In this document: positions 1 through 11,700 of the stretch, one piece after another
Layout: each line of letters starts with the position of its first letter
Numbering within the stretch: the first letter of the stretch is position 1
Source: Diaporthe sp. PMI_573
Lineage: Eukaryota; Ascomycota; Sordariomycetes; Diaporthales; Diaporthaceae
Length of the DNA stretch: 64,000 nt
Assembly: GCA_021399435.1 (NCBI GenBank)
Contig: JAJTUP010000097.1
Span: 124,001-188,000, forward strand
Direction: 5' to 3'
Notes under the pieces: model-generated
What the model saw: the letters and a program-made list of their open reading frames with translations, nothing else
What the model was told of the DNA's origin: nothing
The model's database searches: none
Position numbers and translations under genes: made by a program

Positions 1-2976
1 TCTGGGCGGCTCTCATCGTGTTCCAGAACTTGGTGCCGATCTCGTTGTACATTTCACTGGAAATCGTGCGTACGCTCCAGGCCATCTTCATTTACTCCGA
101 TGTGGAGATGTATTACGAGAAGATCGACGCACCTTGTGTCCCCAAGTCTTGGAATATCTCGGACGACCTGGGCCAGGTAGAGTACATCTTCTCCGACAAA
201 ACGGGGACGCTGACCCAAAACGTCATGGAGTTCAAAAAGGCAACCATCAACGGTCAGCCGTATGGCGAGGCCTACACGGAAGCGCAAGCTGGCATGCAGA
301 AGCGTCTCGGTGTCGACGTTGAAAAGGAAGCCACGAAAATCAGGGAGGAGATTGCGGCGGCCAAAGTGCAAGCACTAGACGGGCTTCGTCAACTGCACCC
401 AAATCCCTACCTGCACGACGAGGATCTCACGTTTATCGCCCCTGATTTCGTGGAAGACTTGACTGGAAAGCATGGCGCGGAACAGAAGGAAGCAAATGGG
501 GAGTTCATGTTGGCACTGGCGCTGTGCCACACGGTGATTGCGGAGAAGCAACCCGGCGATCCGCCCAAGATGGAGTTCAAGGCGCAGTCGCCCGATGAGG
601 CTGCCTTGGTGGCCACTGCTCGCGATATGGGCTTCACTGTTCTTGGACATACTGGCGACGGTATCAACGTTAATGTCATGGGTGAAGACCGACACTACCC
701 AATACTCAACACCATAGAGTTCAACTCGAGCAGGAAAAGGATGAGTGCCATTGTGCGCTTACCGGATGGCAGGATCGTGCTCTACTGCAAGGGCGCTGAC
801 AGCGTCATCTACTCCCGCCTCAAGCGAGGAGAGCAGCAAGAGTTGCGCAAAGAAACGGCAGACCACCTCGAGATGTTTGCGCGGGAAGGTCTTCGTACTC
901 TCTGCATCGCCAAACGTTATTTGACGGAGAAACAGTATCAGGCCTGGCTGAAGGAGCACCAGGTTGCCGCAACCGCACTTGAGGAGCGTGAAGAGAAACT
1001 CGAAGTTGTGGCGGATCAGATTGAACAGGAGCTCACCCTACTTGGTGGCACAGCCATCGAAGATCGACTACAAGACGGTGTGCCCGACACAATCGCTCTG
1101 CTTGGTGACGCCGGTATCAAGCTCTGGGTCTTGACTGGCGACAAGGTCGAGACTGCGATCAACATCGGATTCTCTTGCAACCTGCTCAACAATGACATGG
1201 AGTTGATTCGACTGCAAACCATCGAGGACGAGTCAGGCGAAACTCCACCAGAGGAATACCTGCGCCAGGTCGAGACTGCACTTGATCAACACCTGAGCAC
1301 CTTCGGAATTACTGGCAGCGACGAGGATCTGAAGGCCGCCCGTCATGAGCACAGAGCGCCACCTGACACGCACGCGCTAGTAATCGATGGGTTCACTCTT
1401 AGATGGGTGTTGGACAAGGAACTGAAACAAAAGTTCCTGCTTCTCTGCAAGAACTGCAAGTCGGTGCTGTGCTGTCGTGTCAGCCCTGCTCAGAAGGCTG
1501 CCGTGGTCTCCATGGTCAAGACTGGACTGGACGTCATGACTCTGTCAATCGGTGATGGTGCGAATGATGTTGCCATGATTCAGGAGGCCGATGTTGGAGT
1601 CGGTATTGCCGGAGAAGAAGGCCGCCAGGCCGTCATGTCTTCCGACTACGCCATTGGTCAGTTCCGTTTCTTGTGCAGACTTGTCCTGGTCCATGGCCGG
1701 TGGTCGTACAGACGTCTGGCCGAGACGATCAGCAACTTCTTCTACAAGAACATGATCTGGACGTTCAGTATCTTCTGGTTCCAGGTGTTCTGCAACTTCG
1801 ACATCACCTACATTTTCGACTACTCCTACATCATTTTGTTCAACCTTTTCTTCACCTCGGTGCCGGTCATTCTGATGGGAGTCCTGGACCAAGACGTGTC
1901 GGACACGGTCTCGCTCGCTGTGCCACAACTTTACCGCCGAGGTATCGAGCGGTTGGAATGGACTCAGCGAAAGTTCTGGTAAGTCTGCCCCGTTCACTCA
2001 ATCTTCATCAAGCAGTGAAAACTAACGACGTCCTAGGCTCTACATGTTGGATGGTGTCTACCAGTCGGTCATGGTCTTCTTCATCCCGTACCTCACCGTG
2101 ATCAACAGCAACTTCGTCACCTTCAACGGTCTCGATGTATCTGACAGGCTCCGTCTTGGATGCTACATTGCACACCCGGCCGTGCTTACCATCAACCTGT
2201 ACATCCTCATCAACACCTATCGATGGGACTGGATTATGCTCCTGGTGGTTGTGATCAGTGACCTCTTCATTTTCTTCTGGACTGGTGTATACACCTCAAC
2301 TACTTACTCGGGGTCGTTCTACAATGCCGCCCCTCAAGTCTATGCCGAAGCCACCTTCTGGGCATGTTTTTTCATCACTCCGGTTATCTGTATCTTCCCT
2401 CGATTCGCGATCAAAGCCTTGCAAAAGGTGTATTATCCATACGATGTGGATATCGTGCGCGAACAGGTCAACCAAGGCAAATTCGACCGTCTCATAAATC
2501 CCGAGACTGCAGACGAGGCTCAAGACGGCTCTTCTGGTTCGAGTCAGTCCTCAAAGAGATCCTCGAAGAAGCCCAAACACATGCAGTTTGGTAGTGTGGA
2601 CGAGGACAAGCGGCCGATCTATCCTCCTTCTGTGGCAACACACAACACACGTGCACAGAATGGCAGCGATGGAACGAACTACACCGGACATGAGAGCTCG
2701 ATGGATGTGCCGCCAAAGTCGACTTCGGTGGAGGACCTGCCTGATCCTATGCCAGTGAGGCCATCGATCGACCGGGCCAGGCCATCATATGACAGGATAC
2801 GGGCATCAATGGACCGTGTCCGGCCAAGCTACACGCAAAGCAGCGACTTCACCTCCGCAGCCAGACTCAGCCGCGTAGAGTCGTCCCAGTCAGGCCACCA
2901 CCAACTGGGCAACAGCCTGCTCAACAGGACAAGACTAAGAGGAATGTCCATCATCTCAAACAAGAGCAAGCAATAA
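1..2976 (+). CDS. DNF1: P4-type ATPase (phospholipid flippase, Dnf1/Dnf2 type), 5' truncated by window edge
   Basis: C-terminal part of a type IV P-type ATPase, which flips aminophospholipids to the cytosolic leaflet of plasma or endosomal membranes. Exons are <1..1978 and 2037..2976. The intron 1979..2036 starts GTAAGT, has a CTAAC branch site and ends TAG, and restores KFW-LYMLDG across the junction. The frame is open to base 1, so the N-terminus and TM1-4 lie outside the window. Visible landmarks: phosphorylation motif DKTGTLT (Asp codon at 195), nucleotide-binding KGADSVI, TGDKVETA hinge and GDGANDVAMIQ, then several C-terminal membrane segments and a basic Ser-rich cytosolic tail ending at 2976. 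The insert after the phosphorylation site (YTEAQAGMQKRLGVDVE) resembles the Dnf1/Dnf2 (fungal DnfA) subgroup rather than Drs2 or Neo1. The subgroup is inferred from memory of the family; the family call is secure. Confidence 0.95.
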
Positions 2977-4277
2977 CACCCACCTAATCACACTCCCTCA
3001 CCCAAGAGACACTGCAACCGTTGTATTACACAAAACGGCGATTCCCATTCCCTTGCCACCTTGTTGATATCCCCCGATGTTTCAAATCAATGCATTTACG
3101 ATCTTCGCATGATCAGCGATCTACGAGTTTTTGCTTCGGCGATTTGTTGAGAGCGCATTAAACCCAACGCCAAGTCCGGTCAAAGGACAGCGTTTCCCCA
3201 AAACGCTTTGCTTCTCTTCATTTCTGCGTCGTTGTCTCTTGTTGTTCTTTTTCCTTTTTCTGGTGTTATAATTACGCGATAGGCTGGTTTCTGGTCTGGC
3301 GTTTGGGAGCAATATGCGGTCTGAGATCTCTTTCTTGGAAGTTTCAAGGAGGAGGAGGGAGAGCTGAGAATGGGGAAGCAAATCAGGTGGGCCTGCATGA
3401 GGCGTGCTACGAGGTCGACGCAACGAGCGAGAGGGGCCGGAGAGGCAGAGAGGAGGACCACGAAACCAAAGCTGCATCTATATACCTACTCAAAACTTCC
3501 TACCTAGTACTGGAGAACGAAGAACAAAACCCTTGGTCAGGCGAATGGAGGAGAAGGAGATTTTGTCCCTCTGGCTGTGTTTGCCTGCCTGCCTGCATAT
3601 AGATACATCAGAACAATACCAGCATGAGGTTGAGATTCTCCAAAACCTTGTTCTTTGTCGAGTCTAGCCCACTTTTGTGATTTCATTCATCCAACAGTCC
3701 TCACGCAATCAGTGCAGATGGTCTGAAAACTTGATTACTCGGGCGGAAGATACCTCAGGGAGTACTGCACACCGGATGCGACTTGCTCAGCAAGACCAGT
3801 CTGATTTTACAGGCAAGGAAGAGGCTGGGGATCACACGGAGCGCAAAGAAGGAGAAAGAATTAAGCATCGATTCAGAGTCTGCTATGTGCTTATCGTTTT
3901 CCAGACGAAACTCTTACAATGAAACCATAGCCCTCTCCTGGAATTTCTTTGTCGTCCTCTCGAGGACTCCACACGAGCAAGGTGCTCCAGCTCTCCTAAG
4001 CGGGTTTCCAGACCAAAGAGATGCTCTATGCCAAAGATCATTGTTTTCCCTACTGTCCTGACCCCCATGGAAGCTTTTTGCGCAGTAAGATCAGACTCCA
4101 GAGGGCAGAAGGCTGGAGTTGGAGTGTTTGATGTGTGAGCACGTGGTGCACCCTGACGGGCCTTGTAAGCCATATACTACTGACCACGCAATGTCACCTT
4201 AAAACTCATGGCCCACCAAGCTTGTGCTTTGTGCTGATCGCCATAGACAGACTCATGACATTGGATCACCTCCCACT
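2977..4277. other. Convergent intergenic region
   Basis: This 1.3 kb lies between two convergent genes and should hold both 3' UTRs. Small open frames occur on both strands, but none has a recognisable domain, coherent composition or splice context. No RNA gene was seen. Confidence 0.6.
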
Positions 4278-6062
4278 TCACCGATTGAATTCAGTGAACT
4301 CACTGTCGCTGTGCTCAGACAAATCGGAGGACTCGTCATCAGCTTCTGTTTTTGTTGTCACCACCTGTTGCATAACAGGGTTCAGCATGGCTTCTGCGAC
4401 GTCGATCTCAGAAAGGCCATGTGCCTCAGGGACTTCCTCCATTGCCGCCTTTCTGCTGTTGCGAGTTGACCTAGTCTTGTGCTGAGCAGAGTTTAGCTCC
4501 AGGCTGCTGTTCTTTTGCTTGCGGACTCGCTTGGCCGGCTCCTTGAAGTCCCCGTCCTCGTCTTTCTGCCGTCGACCACGTTTCTTTGGCGTTCTTACCT
4601 CCACACTCGCTTCCTCATCCTCAAGTTCTTCGTCCTCATCCTCACCCGGTTCCTCTCCTGAATTCTTGGCCTTCGATTTAGGAGGTGGTTTCTCCTTGCC
4701 TGTCCTCTGAAGAAGGTCCTCAAGAGGGCAGACAGTCTTGTCCCAGTCAGTCCAGCCCTCGTTGCTATTCGTCTTGCACTTCAAGCAGAATTGGCCGTGT
4801 CGGATGAACTGCTGGTGGAGATCGTACTTGAGGTGGTCAGGAACCGTAGCATCCAGGTGCGCAAATGCCTCATCTTCACCACCTTTCTTCAACCCTCTAG
4901 GGACCCAACCAAGCCACTTTGCAAGTCGGAAGCAGTGTGTGTCGATTGCAAAAACAGGCTTCTGCATGCAGAACAGAAGAATGCAAGCAGCCACCTTGAC
5001 CCCTACACCTCTGAACGCCATCAACTCGTCCATGGCGTCCTTCTCAGACAGCGCCCGCAGGTATTCGAGGTGAAGGATGCCTTGGTCGAACATCCAAATC
5101 TCCTGTTGTTTCTGCTGCTCAGAAAGTAGCCCTGCCGCCAGGACAGCAGCTGGGTTCTCTAATGTTTCCTCCCGAAATGATTTCGCCCGCTCAGCGTTGA
5201 TGTTGTAGATCTGGTCTACAGTTGCTTTGATGTTGATTCCTTTCTCAAGGTGGTTGCCGCCCTTGACAATGGCCTGCTGCACTTCCTTGAGGGAGAGAGT
5301 GCGAATGCGGCTGTAGTCCAGACAATCTTTCAGTCCTGGATACTCTTCTGGATCCAGATCCAGTCTTTCGGTGATAGTCCCAATGGCCCGGTGGAGGCCC
5401 TGGACGGCCTTGTCGGCGTTGTCAAACTGGGTGTTGGTGCTGAGGACTGTGCGCAGAAGCGCATCGCAGACCTGCCTGACCTGACCACACCCAGCAACCT
5501 TCAGGCTTGGAGGTGGGATCTCGGCAGGCTGTGGACATGGACCATGCTCTTCGACAAGGAGTGAGTGAACCTTGACGCAGTCCTCAGCGGACGGTCCCTG
5601 GAATCTTGGGAAGGGAGTTGTCTTGTAAGGCACAAGCACTTTCTTCTCGTATGGGGTCCGGTCCTTGACAGATGTCTTCATTCGTATGCGCTCCACCTCT
5701 TCACCACCATACAATCTCGTGGCAGTGTAGTAGCTCTCTGGTGCCTTATCTTTGTCGGATGGCTTTGACAGGCCTTCGTGGGACAATTTGTCTGCCTCGG
5801 TGGTGGTGTCCTTTTCTCTCGCAGTAGGAACCTCATGACTGATAGTGGCCTTGGTTTTGTCGGGCTGAGTCACAGATTTGGTGGTCTTCAAGTCCAGTTG
5901 CTTCTGTGCTGGGCCTCCATCGGTGTCTCCGTTGTTTCCAGGCTGTGCTGATGTAGGAGGCGGGACTGCAAGACCGTGAGGAAGTACCCATCCTCCAGAC
6001 TTAGGCACGCGAGATGCCTTGGAACCACCAGCGGCCCGCTTGGCCTTTTGTTTGGCTGGCAT
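4278..6062 (-). CDS. HhH-GPD DNA glycosylase (endonuclease III-like base-excision repair protein)
   Basis: A 594-residue single-exon gene starting at the ATG complementary to 6060-6062. Residues 1-150 are basic and low-complexity, and the C-terminus is an acidic/basic tail with nuclear-localisation-like KKRGRRQK. The middle is an HhH-GPD fold. The helix-hairpin-helix FRGVGVKVAA (about residue 350) carries the Lys found in bifunctional glycosylase/lyases. The following AIDTHCFRLAKWLG contains the conserved catalytic Asp (about 372). The C-terminal FCLKC...CPLED Cys group resembles a reduced version of the endonuclease III iron-sulphur loop, and a full four-Cys spacing was not found. Predicted role: nuclear removal of damaged bases. 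Filamentous fungi commonly carry this long Nth-like paralogue in addition to a canonical Nth1, so substrate specificity is open. It is divergent from SEN1 across a 2.6 kb intergenic region. Confidence 0.88.
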   Translation of the reverse strand: MPAKQKAKRAAGGSKASRVPKSGGWVLPHGLAVPPPTSAQPGNNGDTDGGPAQKQLDLKTTKSVTQPDKTKATISHEVPTAREKDTTTEADKLSHEGLSKPSDKDKAPESYYTATRLYGGEEVERIRMKTSVKDRTPYEKKVLVPYKTTPFPRFQGPSAEDCVKVHSLLVEEHGPCPQPAEIPPPSLKVAGCGQVRQVCDALLRTVLSTNTQFDNADKAVQGLHRAIGTITERLDLDPEEYPGLKDCLDYSRIRTLSLKEVQQAIVKGGNHLEKGINIKATVDQIYNINAERAKSFREETLENPAAVLAAGLLSEQQKQQEIWMFDQGILHLEYLRALSEKDAMDELMAFRGVGVKVAACILLFCMQKPVFAIDTHCFRLAKWLGWVPRGLKKGGEDEAFAHLDATVPDHLKYDLHQQFIRHGQFCLKCKTNSNEGWTDWDKTVCPLEDLLQRTGKEKPPPKSKAKNSGEEPGEDEDEELEDEEASVEVRTPKKRGRRQKDEDGDFKEPAKRVRKQKNSSLELNSAQHKTRSTRNSRKAAMEEVPEAHGLSEIDVAEAMLNPVMQQVVTTKTEADDESSDLSEHSDSEFTEFNR

Positions 6063-8709
6063 ACCGCAAAGGCGAACCGTGTCTGCTCAGTCAGTAGTTA
6101 TTAGAGATGTGAGGTGTTCATTCCAAATGCAGAGCCAATTTTCTTGGAACAGCAGAGCAGACGGCTTGGAATTGAGTAGGGTCTTGGGATTTCCGGAATG
6201 CCGATGAGGTCTGCCCCGGGAAGAGGAAGGGGGCGGATAGTGATTAGGGAAGTTAGACGGGACGCAGCATTAAATGTGACTCTCAATTGAAGAGCAAAGT
6301 GGATGATCTCTCGGATTGTTTAAGGAAGCAGAGACATCAAGACGTGCGGCACAAACTCAAGTGTACTTGCCGTTTGTGTGAGTGGTTCAATGTTGTCGGC
6401 CAAGTCTTCAACACGCGAGTTCAGGTTCTTCAACAGCCGTGAAGAAAGTAAGGGCGATCACTGTGAGACAGAAGGGGAGAAGCCTGAATGTCACATTTCA
6501 AAGACGTATGCATGCATTACTCTCAGTAGAGGACAGGAAGGAGGTGGTGGTGGAGGGCTCTTGCCTCAAGTCTGCGGCGGGCTAGCGGGGGCACAGGCCA
6601 CATCACTTTTGTATGGGACACTCCTTGGTCAGCAAGCACTACAATGTCAACTTGCAGGTGGTAGATGCAATAGAAGAATGACCTAAAAGTTCCATGTGCT
6701 TGGAGCAGGACAGTAAGAATGGAGCAGGATGTATTTACTGTCCGGCATCAGTACTAAGATGACCAGAGGACCATGTGGCCCTGGTGTCAGCCACTTGACC
6801 AAGCGCCTGCTTTCAAAGTGGGAGAGAAGCATCTGCGATGGCATCTGTGATGGAAAACAAATGCTGGGCAAGCAACTTTGCTGTAATGTCAGACCACCCC
6901 TGTCTGCCCAACCTTGAGATCTCATCACCGTCGCCGCCTAGGCCATACGGTCTGTCTACCTAGGTACGAAGCACAGGCCTGTAGGCGAACCCAGCCATCA
7001 CTTCAACTTCAAAAGGGCCGTTTTCGCCAGTTCTGCGAGCTTGTTAGCTTGCGGTTCCAGCGTGAGGGATGACAGTGGGATATGGGAGAGGTGGCATCTC
7101 AATCAGACAGGTACCTGTTCTTCCGCACATTTTGGCTAGGAAGTCGTCCATTATAAAAGGTTGATCATCATGTAGAGGGCAGGTGGATGGAGGGTGATGG
7201 TTGGCTGGTGAGCAGCTTACTTACCAGACTTCAGGAGTTGATGGCTGCTTGGTTCCCTGAGACCTAGAACGCAACTACTGTGTAATTGTGCTGGTTGCTG
7301 TGAGAGATCAGAGTGCAGAAAATTTCACGAGTGCAAGCTGGGGTTTTGTGAGGTCGCGACAAGTGGGCCAAGGCCCGACCTTGCAGCCAACCAACGACAT
7401 GGCAGGGCGAGCTTCGGCACGTCCCGGGCGATCGCACCGTGACGACAGCGTGCAGTGAGGCGCAGGACGGTGTGCCTTTGCTCCCGGTGGGATATTCTCC
7501 GTACACACCCCGAGTGATAATGTACTTCTCTTTTTTCCTGTGCCTCAGAGGCCCGGATAGTAAGTCTGCTGTACTCTATTATAGGCTGCAGGAATCATGC
7601 GCCTGTTTGCTGTGACTCTTCCCACTTGACTGCTGCCACCAGTCCGTCTTCCAGCGGCAGCAGCAGCCACCAGTGCGCCAGGTACCTGTACCGATGCCGC
7701 CAGCGGTCTGGTTCAAGCCCCCATGCAACTCGTCCGTACCGGGTCGTAGGTGCATGACGTGAACGCACCTGATCTTCATTCACTGCACCCTGCCCTGCCA
7801 TATCAAAATCAAGGGCCGCCAGCTTGTACCTGGGTAAAGACTCTGACAGACAACACAGCACTCCATTTGAAGGCTACTGTGGTACCACAGGTCGGAGACT
7901 GCAAGTGGGTCAGCTCTTCTGCCCAGGCTTTCTTACCCAGAGGGTCTGTCGGCAAGGTAGACGGCGAGATGTACTGTTACAGACTACCTACCTGGGGACT
8001 GCTTGTCGCTACTGTGTAATAAAGCTGAGAGGCCCCCCCCCCCCCCACCTAGAGAGTGGGTCTGACTCGGTAGCTCTCTGAAGCGCGTGCAGGGCTTTAA
8101 ACGTGAGATTGCTGCTAAATTGGTGACGCAAGTAAGCTTTCCCAAGGTACGCGACTTCTCGCACCGCACCCAAGTTTTAGCCCTTTGTCTTCGACGCAAA
8201 ACCTCCCGAGTCGGAGTCGAAGCATCACTCCATCACCTTCCCCTCTCGTCCCCTTCCAGCGCTCTCGATCTCTCCACCACGAAGCGTGGCCGGCCTGCCG
8301 ACAACCAGGGAGGCTGAAGTCGACAGTTTCCCGTGGTCTGCGCCTGCAGCTTCTCACACCTGCACTGCTGCTCGCTTGTCCGAGACACGCAGGGTGACTA
8401 CTTGCAGGACCGCAGCAGCGCTCGATGCTGACGCCGTCTGCTCGCCCCCCGCAAAGTGCTGCACACAATTGACTTCTATTCTTTGGACAGCTTGCTATAC
8501 TCATGCCATACACGCTCCCAGCTACGCTGCCGCCCCGACGTTGTGTCTGCTTCCTGTTTTGCACCTCGCCTTGCTTCACATCGCGAGACGCACGTACGAC
8601 TTCGCCCCTTCCAACAATAGCTGGCCCGTTCTACCTTGGACGAACCCCGAGCCCGCTTCCTCAGCCGAACCCCTCTCCCTTAGTGCGATGACCGTCACAG
8701 CCTCGAAAC
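6063..8709. other. Long divergent intergenic region (promoters of HhH-GPD gene and SEN1)
   Basis: This 2.6 kb stretch separates divergent start codons. It holds many unsupported small open frames, GTACCT/AGGTAC-type short repeats near 6955-6965 and 7680-7690, and a 14-C homopolymer at 8034-8047. The CT-rich stretch at about 8200-8700 before the SEN1 ATG looks like a fungal 5' leader. No gene was identified. Confidence 0.5.
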
Positions 8710-11700
8710 ATGGACGACACAAATAGGCTATATGAGGGGGTCACAGAATCCTATCAGGAGTGGATCAACATCCCCGAGAAACGGCATCTGCTTTGCCCAA
8801 GGACTACAGATGATGACGACAGCGATGATGAGCCATCCTCTGAGATCGATTCGGAGTACAAGGAGCAAACAATACAGGAGGCAAGACGTCGCGTCGAGCT
8901 CACCTACGACCTCAGTCTCCTACTGGGCATCACAGAGGAGCAGTCCAGTGGCTGGAAAGAGCAATGGGTTGAGCGCACCGAATCTTTCTTGACCAAATGT
9001 GATGGCTGCGTGTTGCGCTGGCACATGCACCGAAAGAAGTTCTTCGAGAAACTGCAAGGGTGAGTGGCTCTCCACGTTGGCAGTGGATACTGCGGACAAG
9101 CACTGACGACAGCCATCAGATCCTTCGACGAAGACGTTGCTACCATAATGGAAAACAAACTGAACGAATTCGACAAGACTCGAATAGACAGGGGTCTCCA
9201 GAAGGCAGCCGCCTTGCTCGAGTCGAATGGACCGATGAGTTCGGCCAAGATCGCCCAGCAAGATGACACCGCTATTCTGGCTCTGTTCGAGTCCTTGTGC
9301 TGCATGGCCTACGTTGGGGAGCCTCAGGTTCGGCAACGCTACTTTAACAAGGTCTTTCAGGACGTTCAGACTCGTAAGCCCCTGAGACTGGGACCACAGG
9401 TTGTGCCGACCATGGCCTTCTTTCTTTTTGAAGAGGACCAGTATCGCAGCCGGTTTGCCAAGTCGGCATGGGAGGCCCTCAATCCCGAATGTCTGACAGA
9501 GGAGGAATTCGACTTCGCGGTCAGTGAATCTCTCACAAACGCTATACGAGAAGTAAGTGCGATAGACCCAGAATCAGGGGCCCTGCGCGTCTCTCAAAAC
9601 AAGGTCAGGGTCTTTTGGGAAGGTTTCCTCCTTCTCTTGAACTCCATGAGCGAGGAAATCGTGGTCCATTGCATTCGTGCCATGGACGCAGATGTCTACC
9701 AGCTTGCCATTCAACATCTCCAGCTCTGTCACTCGGACCAAATCCTGCTGCTGGTCCTACAGGCGATAGCCGCCCTTCTACAGAAGTCACCCAAGGCCTT
9801 TTGGGGTGCGTTAGACCTTCCACGGGCACAGCTCGCCCAATTTGTGTTCAGGAACCCAGCCTTCACGCAGTTGCTCTCGCGGTCCCTCGAGTATGATAGA
9901 CTCGTCGCCGACGGGCACATTCGTGTCCCCTTCCTTGCCGTCTGGGTTAGGACTGTTATTGGATCGCTTCAGCAGCACGAGTTGCCAGATGTGTGCCAGT
10001 CCCTCACAGACCATCTCTTCTCTGCCCGTCCCGACTTGGATGCTTCCAGGGAAGCACAAGTGACTCGAACGATCGCCGGCTTGTACGCTTTGAAAACATC
10101 GCTCGAAAGCTTCAATGGTGGCGTGTTCCAGATCCGTATGGGCACGTCCATCATATACATTAATTCCCTCATCAATCTCGTCGTCAAATACGCGGCTAGC
10201 GTTATCAACCCTTCCGCAGAACTGCGTGCAGAGGACAGATTTAATGTAGGGCTATCACAAACGGCTGTCGATGTCATCAAGACATCTCTTGTCCTCGATT
10301 CGAAAACGACACGTACCGAGTGGATGACACTTATGCGTGGAAACGTCAAGATACCTAGGACCAACCCAAGACATTCCGCTCAGCTCTGGGACAGATTTCT
10401 CGAGATCTTTTGGCCCGGCCGGCCTGGTACTGTTGACATCGCAAAGTCGATGTTGTCTGCTATGCACCCGCTCAACGGCATTGGAAAACTTCTGCCCCCA
10501 AAGAAAGAGGTCATGAAGGACCCTGAAAAGAGACTTTTCAATCAGGATCTGGACCGAACCGCAGAAGCAGTTGGCCGCATGATGGAGCGTCTCAGCGGCT
10601 TCGCTTCTGCGGACCTAGAAGTGCTCTGCAGCGACCAACAAAGCGGTATGATGTATGCCGTCGTTGCGTCTCTCGTGCACGCTGAGGATCCCATCCGCGA
10701 GGCTGGCATCTCCTTGATCAAGACCATCACAGGCGAAGCAACGAGGACGGAAGCAGTAGCCCAGATGGCTTCCGACTATTTCCAGCCTTTCCTGTCAACC
10801 TTCTCTGACGTCGTCCGGGGCGTCACATACGACAAAGACTCGATGAAACCTTTTGCACCGATGCCCCACGTCTTGACTTGCAGCAAGGATTTGGCAAGTG
10901 CCCTTTGTGACACTTCCGGACTGCTTAGGTCGAGAACACTATCGGGTATTGAGTACACTGCTGTTATGTCATGGTGGACGACTCAATGGGAAGGAATGCA
11001 GCACGCTTTTTTTCAACTCCGAGTCTGGAATGAACAAATGGACAAGACAATTCTCGAGTCTTTTTGTCGCAAGACGATGGAACTCGCTCAGGCGCTCCTC
11101 GACCAGGACGGTGTGGTCGCGTCAGCGCTCGGAGCACAGAACCCGGAGGCTGAGGCAATGAAGACCGTCCTGGAGCAGCCACGGCTAAATACCCGTGGTA
11201 TAACGAATATGATCAAGCTCCGCGACACCTATCTCTTGGATACGACCGTGCAGACACTGCTCAAGCTTTTTAGTCGACTGGCTCAGTTTGGGCTTGATCT
11301 GGATACACAAAGTGCGTCCACTATTCGGCAAGCTTGTGTTCCAGGGCCGAACGGCAGATACGTAATCAACAGCAATCTGACCCCCACGCAGAAAGTTGAG
11401 CTTCTGAAGGCGATCGGGGAAGAGGAGGAGACCCTCACCGTCTCGAAGGTCACTGAGCGGCCGAAGAAACAAAGCAGTCTCGACGCGTGGTCAAAATCTG
11501 GGACAAGTACTCCACTGTCTCGGTCCGGAAGCACCACGCCTGTTCCCACAACCCGAGCAGATGTCAAACCGTCTTCAAGCAAGCTGGAAAAACTGCGCCT
11601 GACAAGCGAGAAGACCAAGCCGAAGCTGCTAAGGCCAGAGCCAAGTAAGGCCAGCTCATTGAAGTTTCTCGAGGATCGAAAGCGTGCACAGGTCCAACAA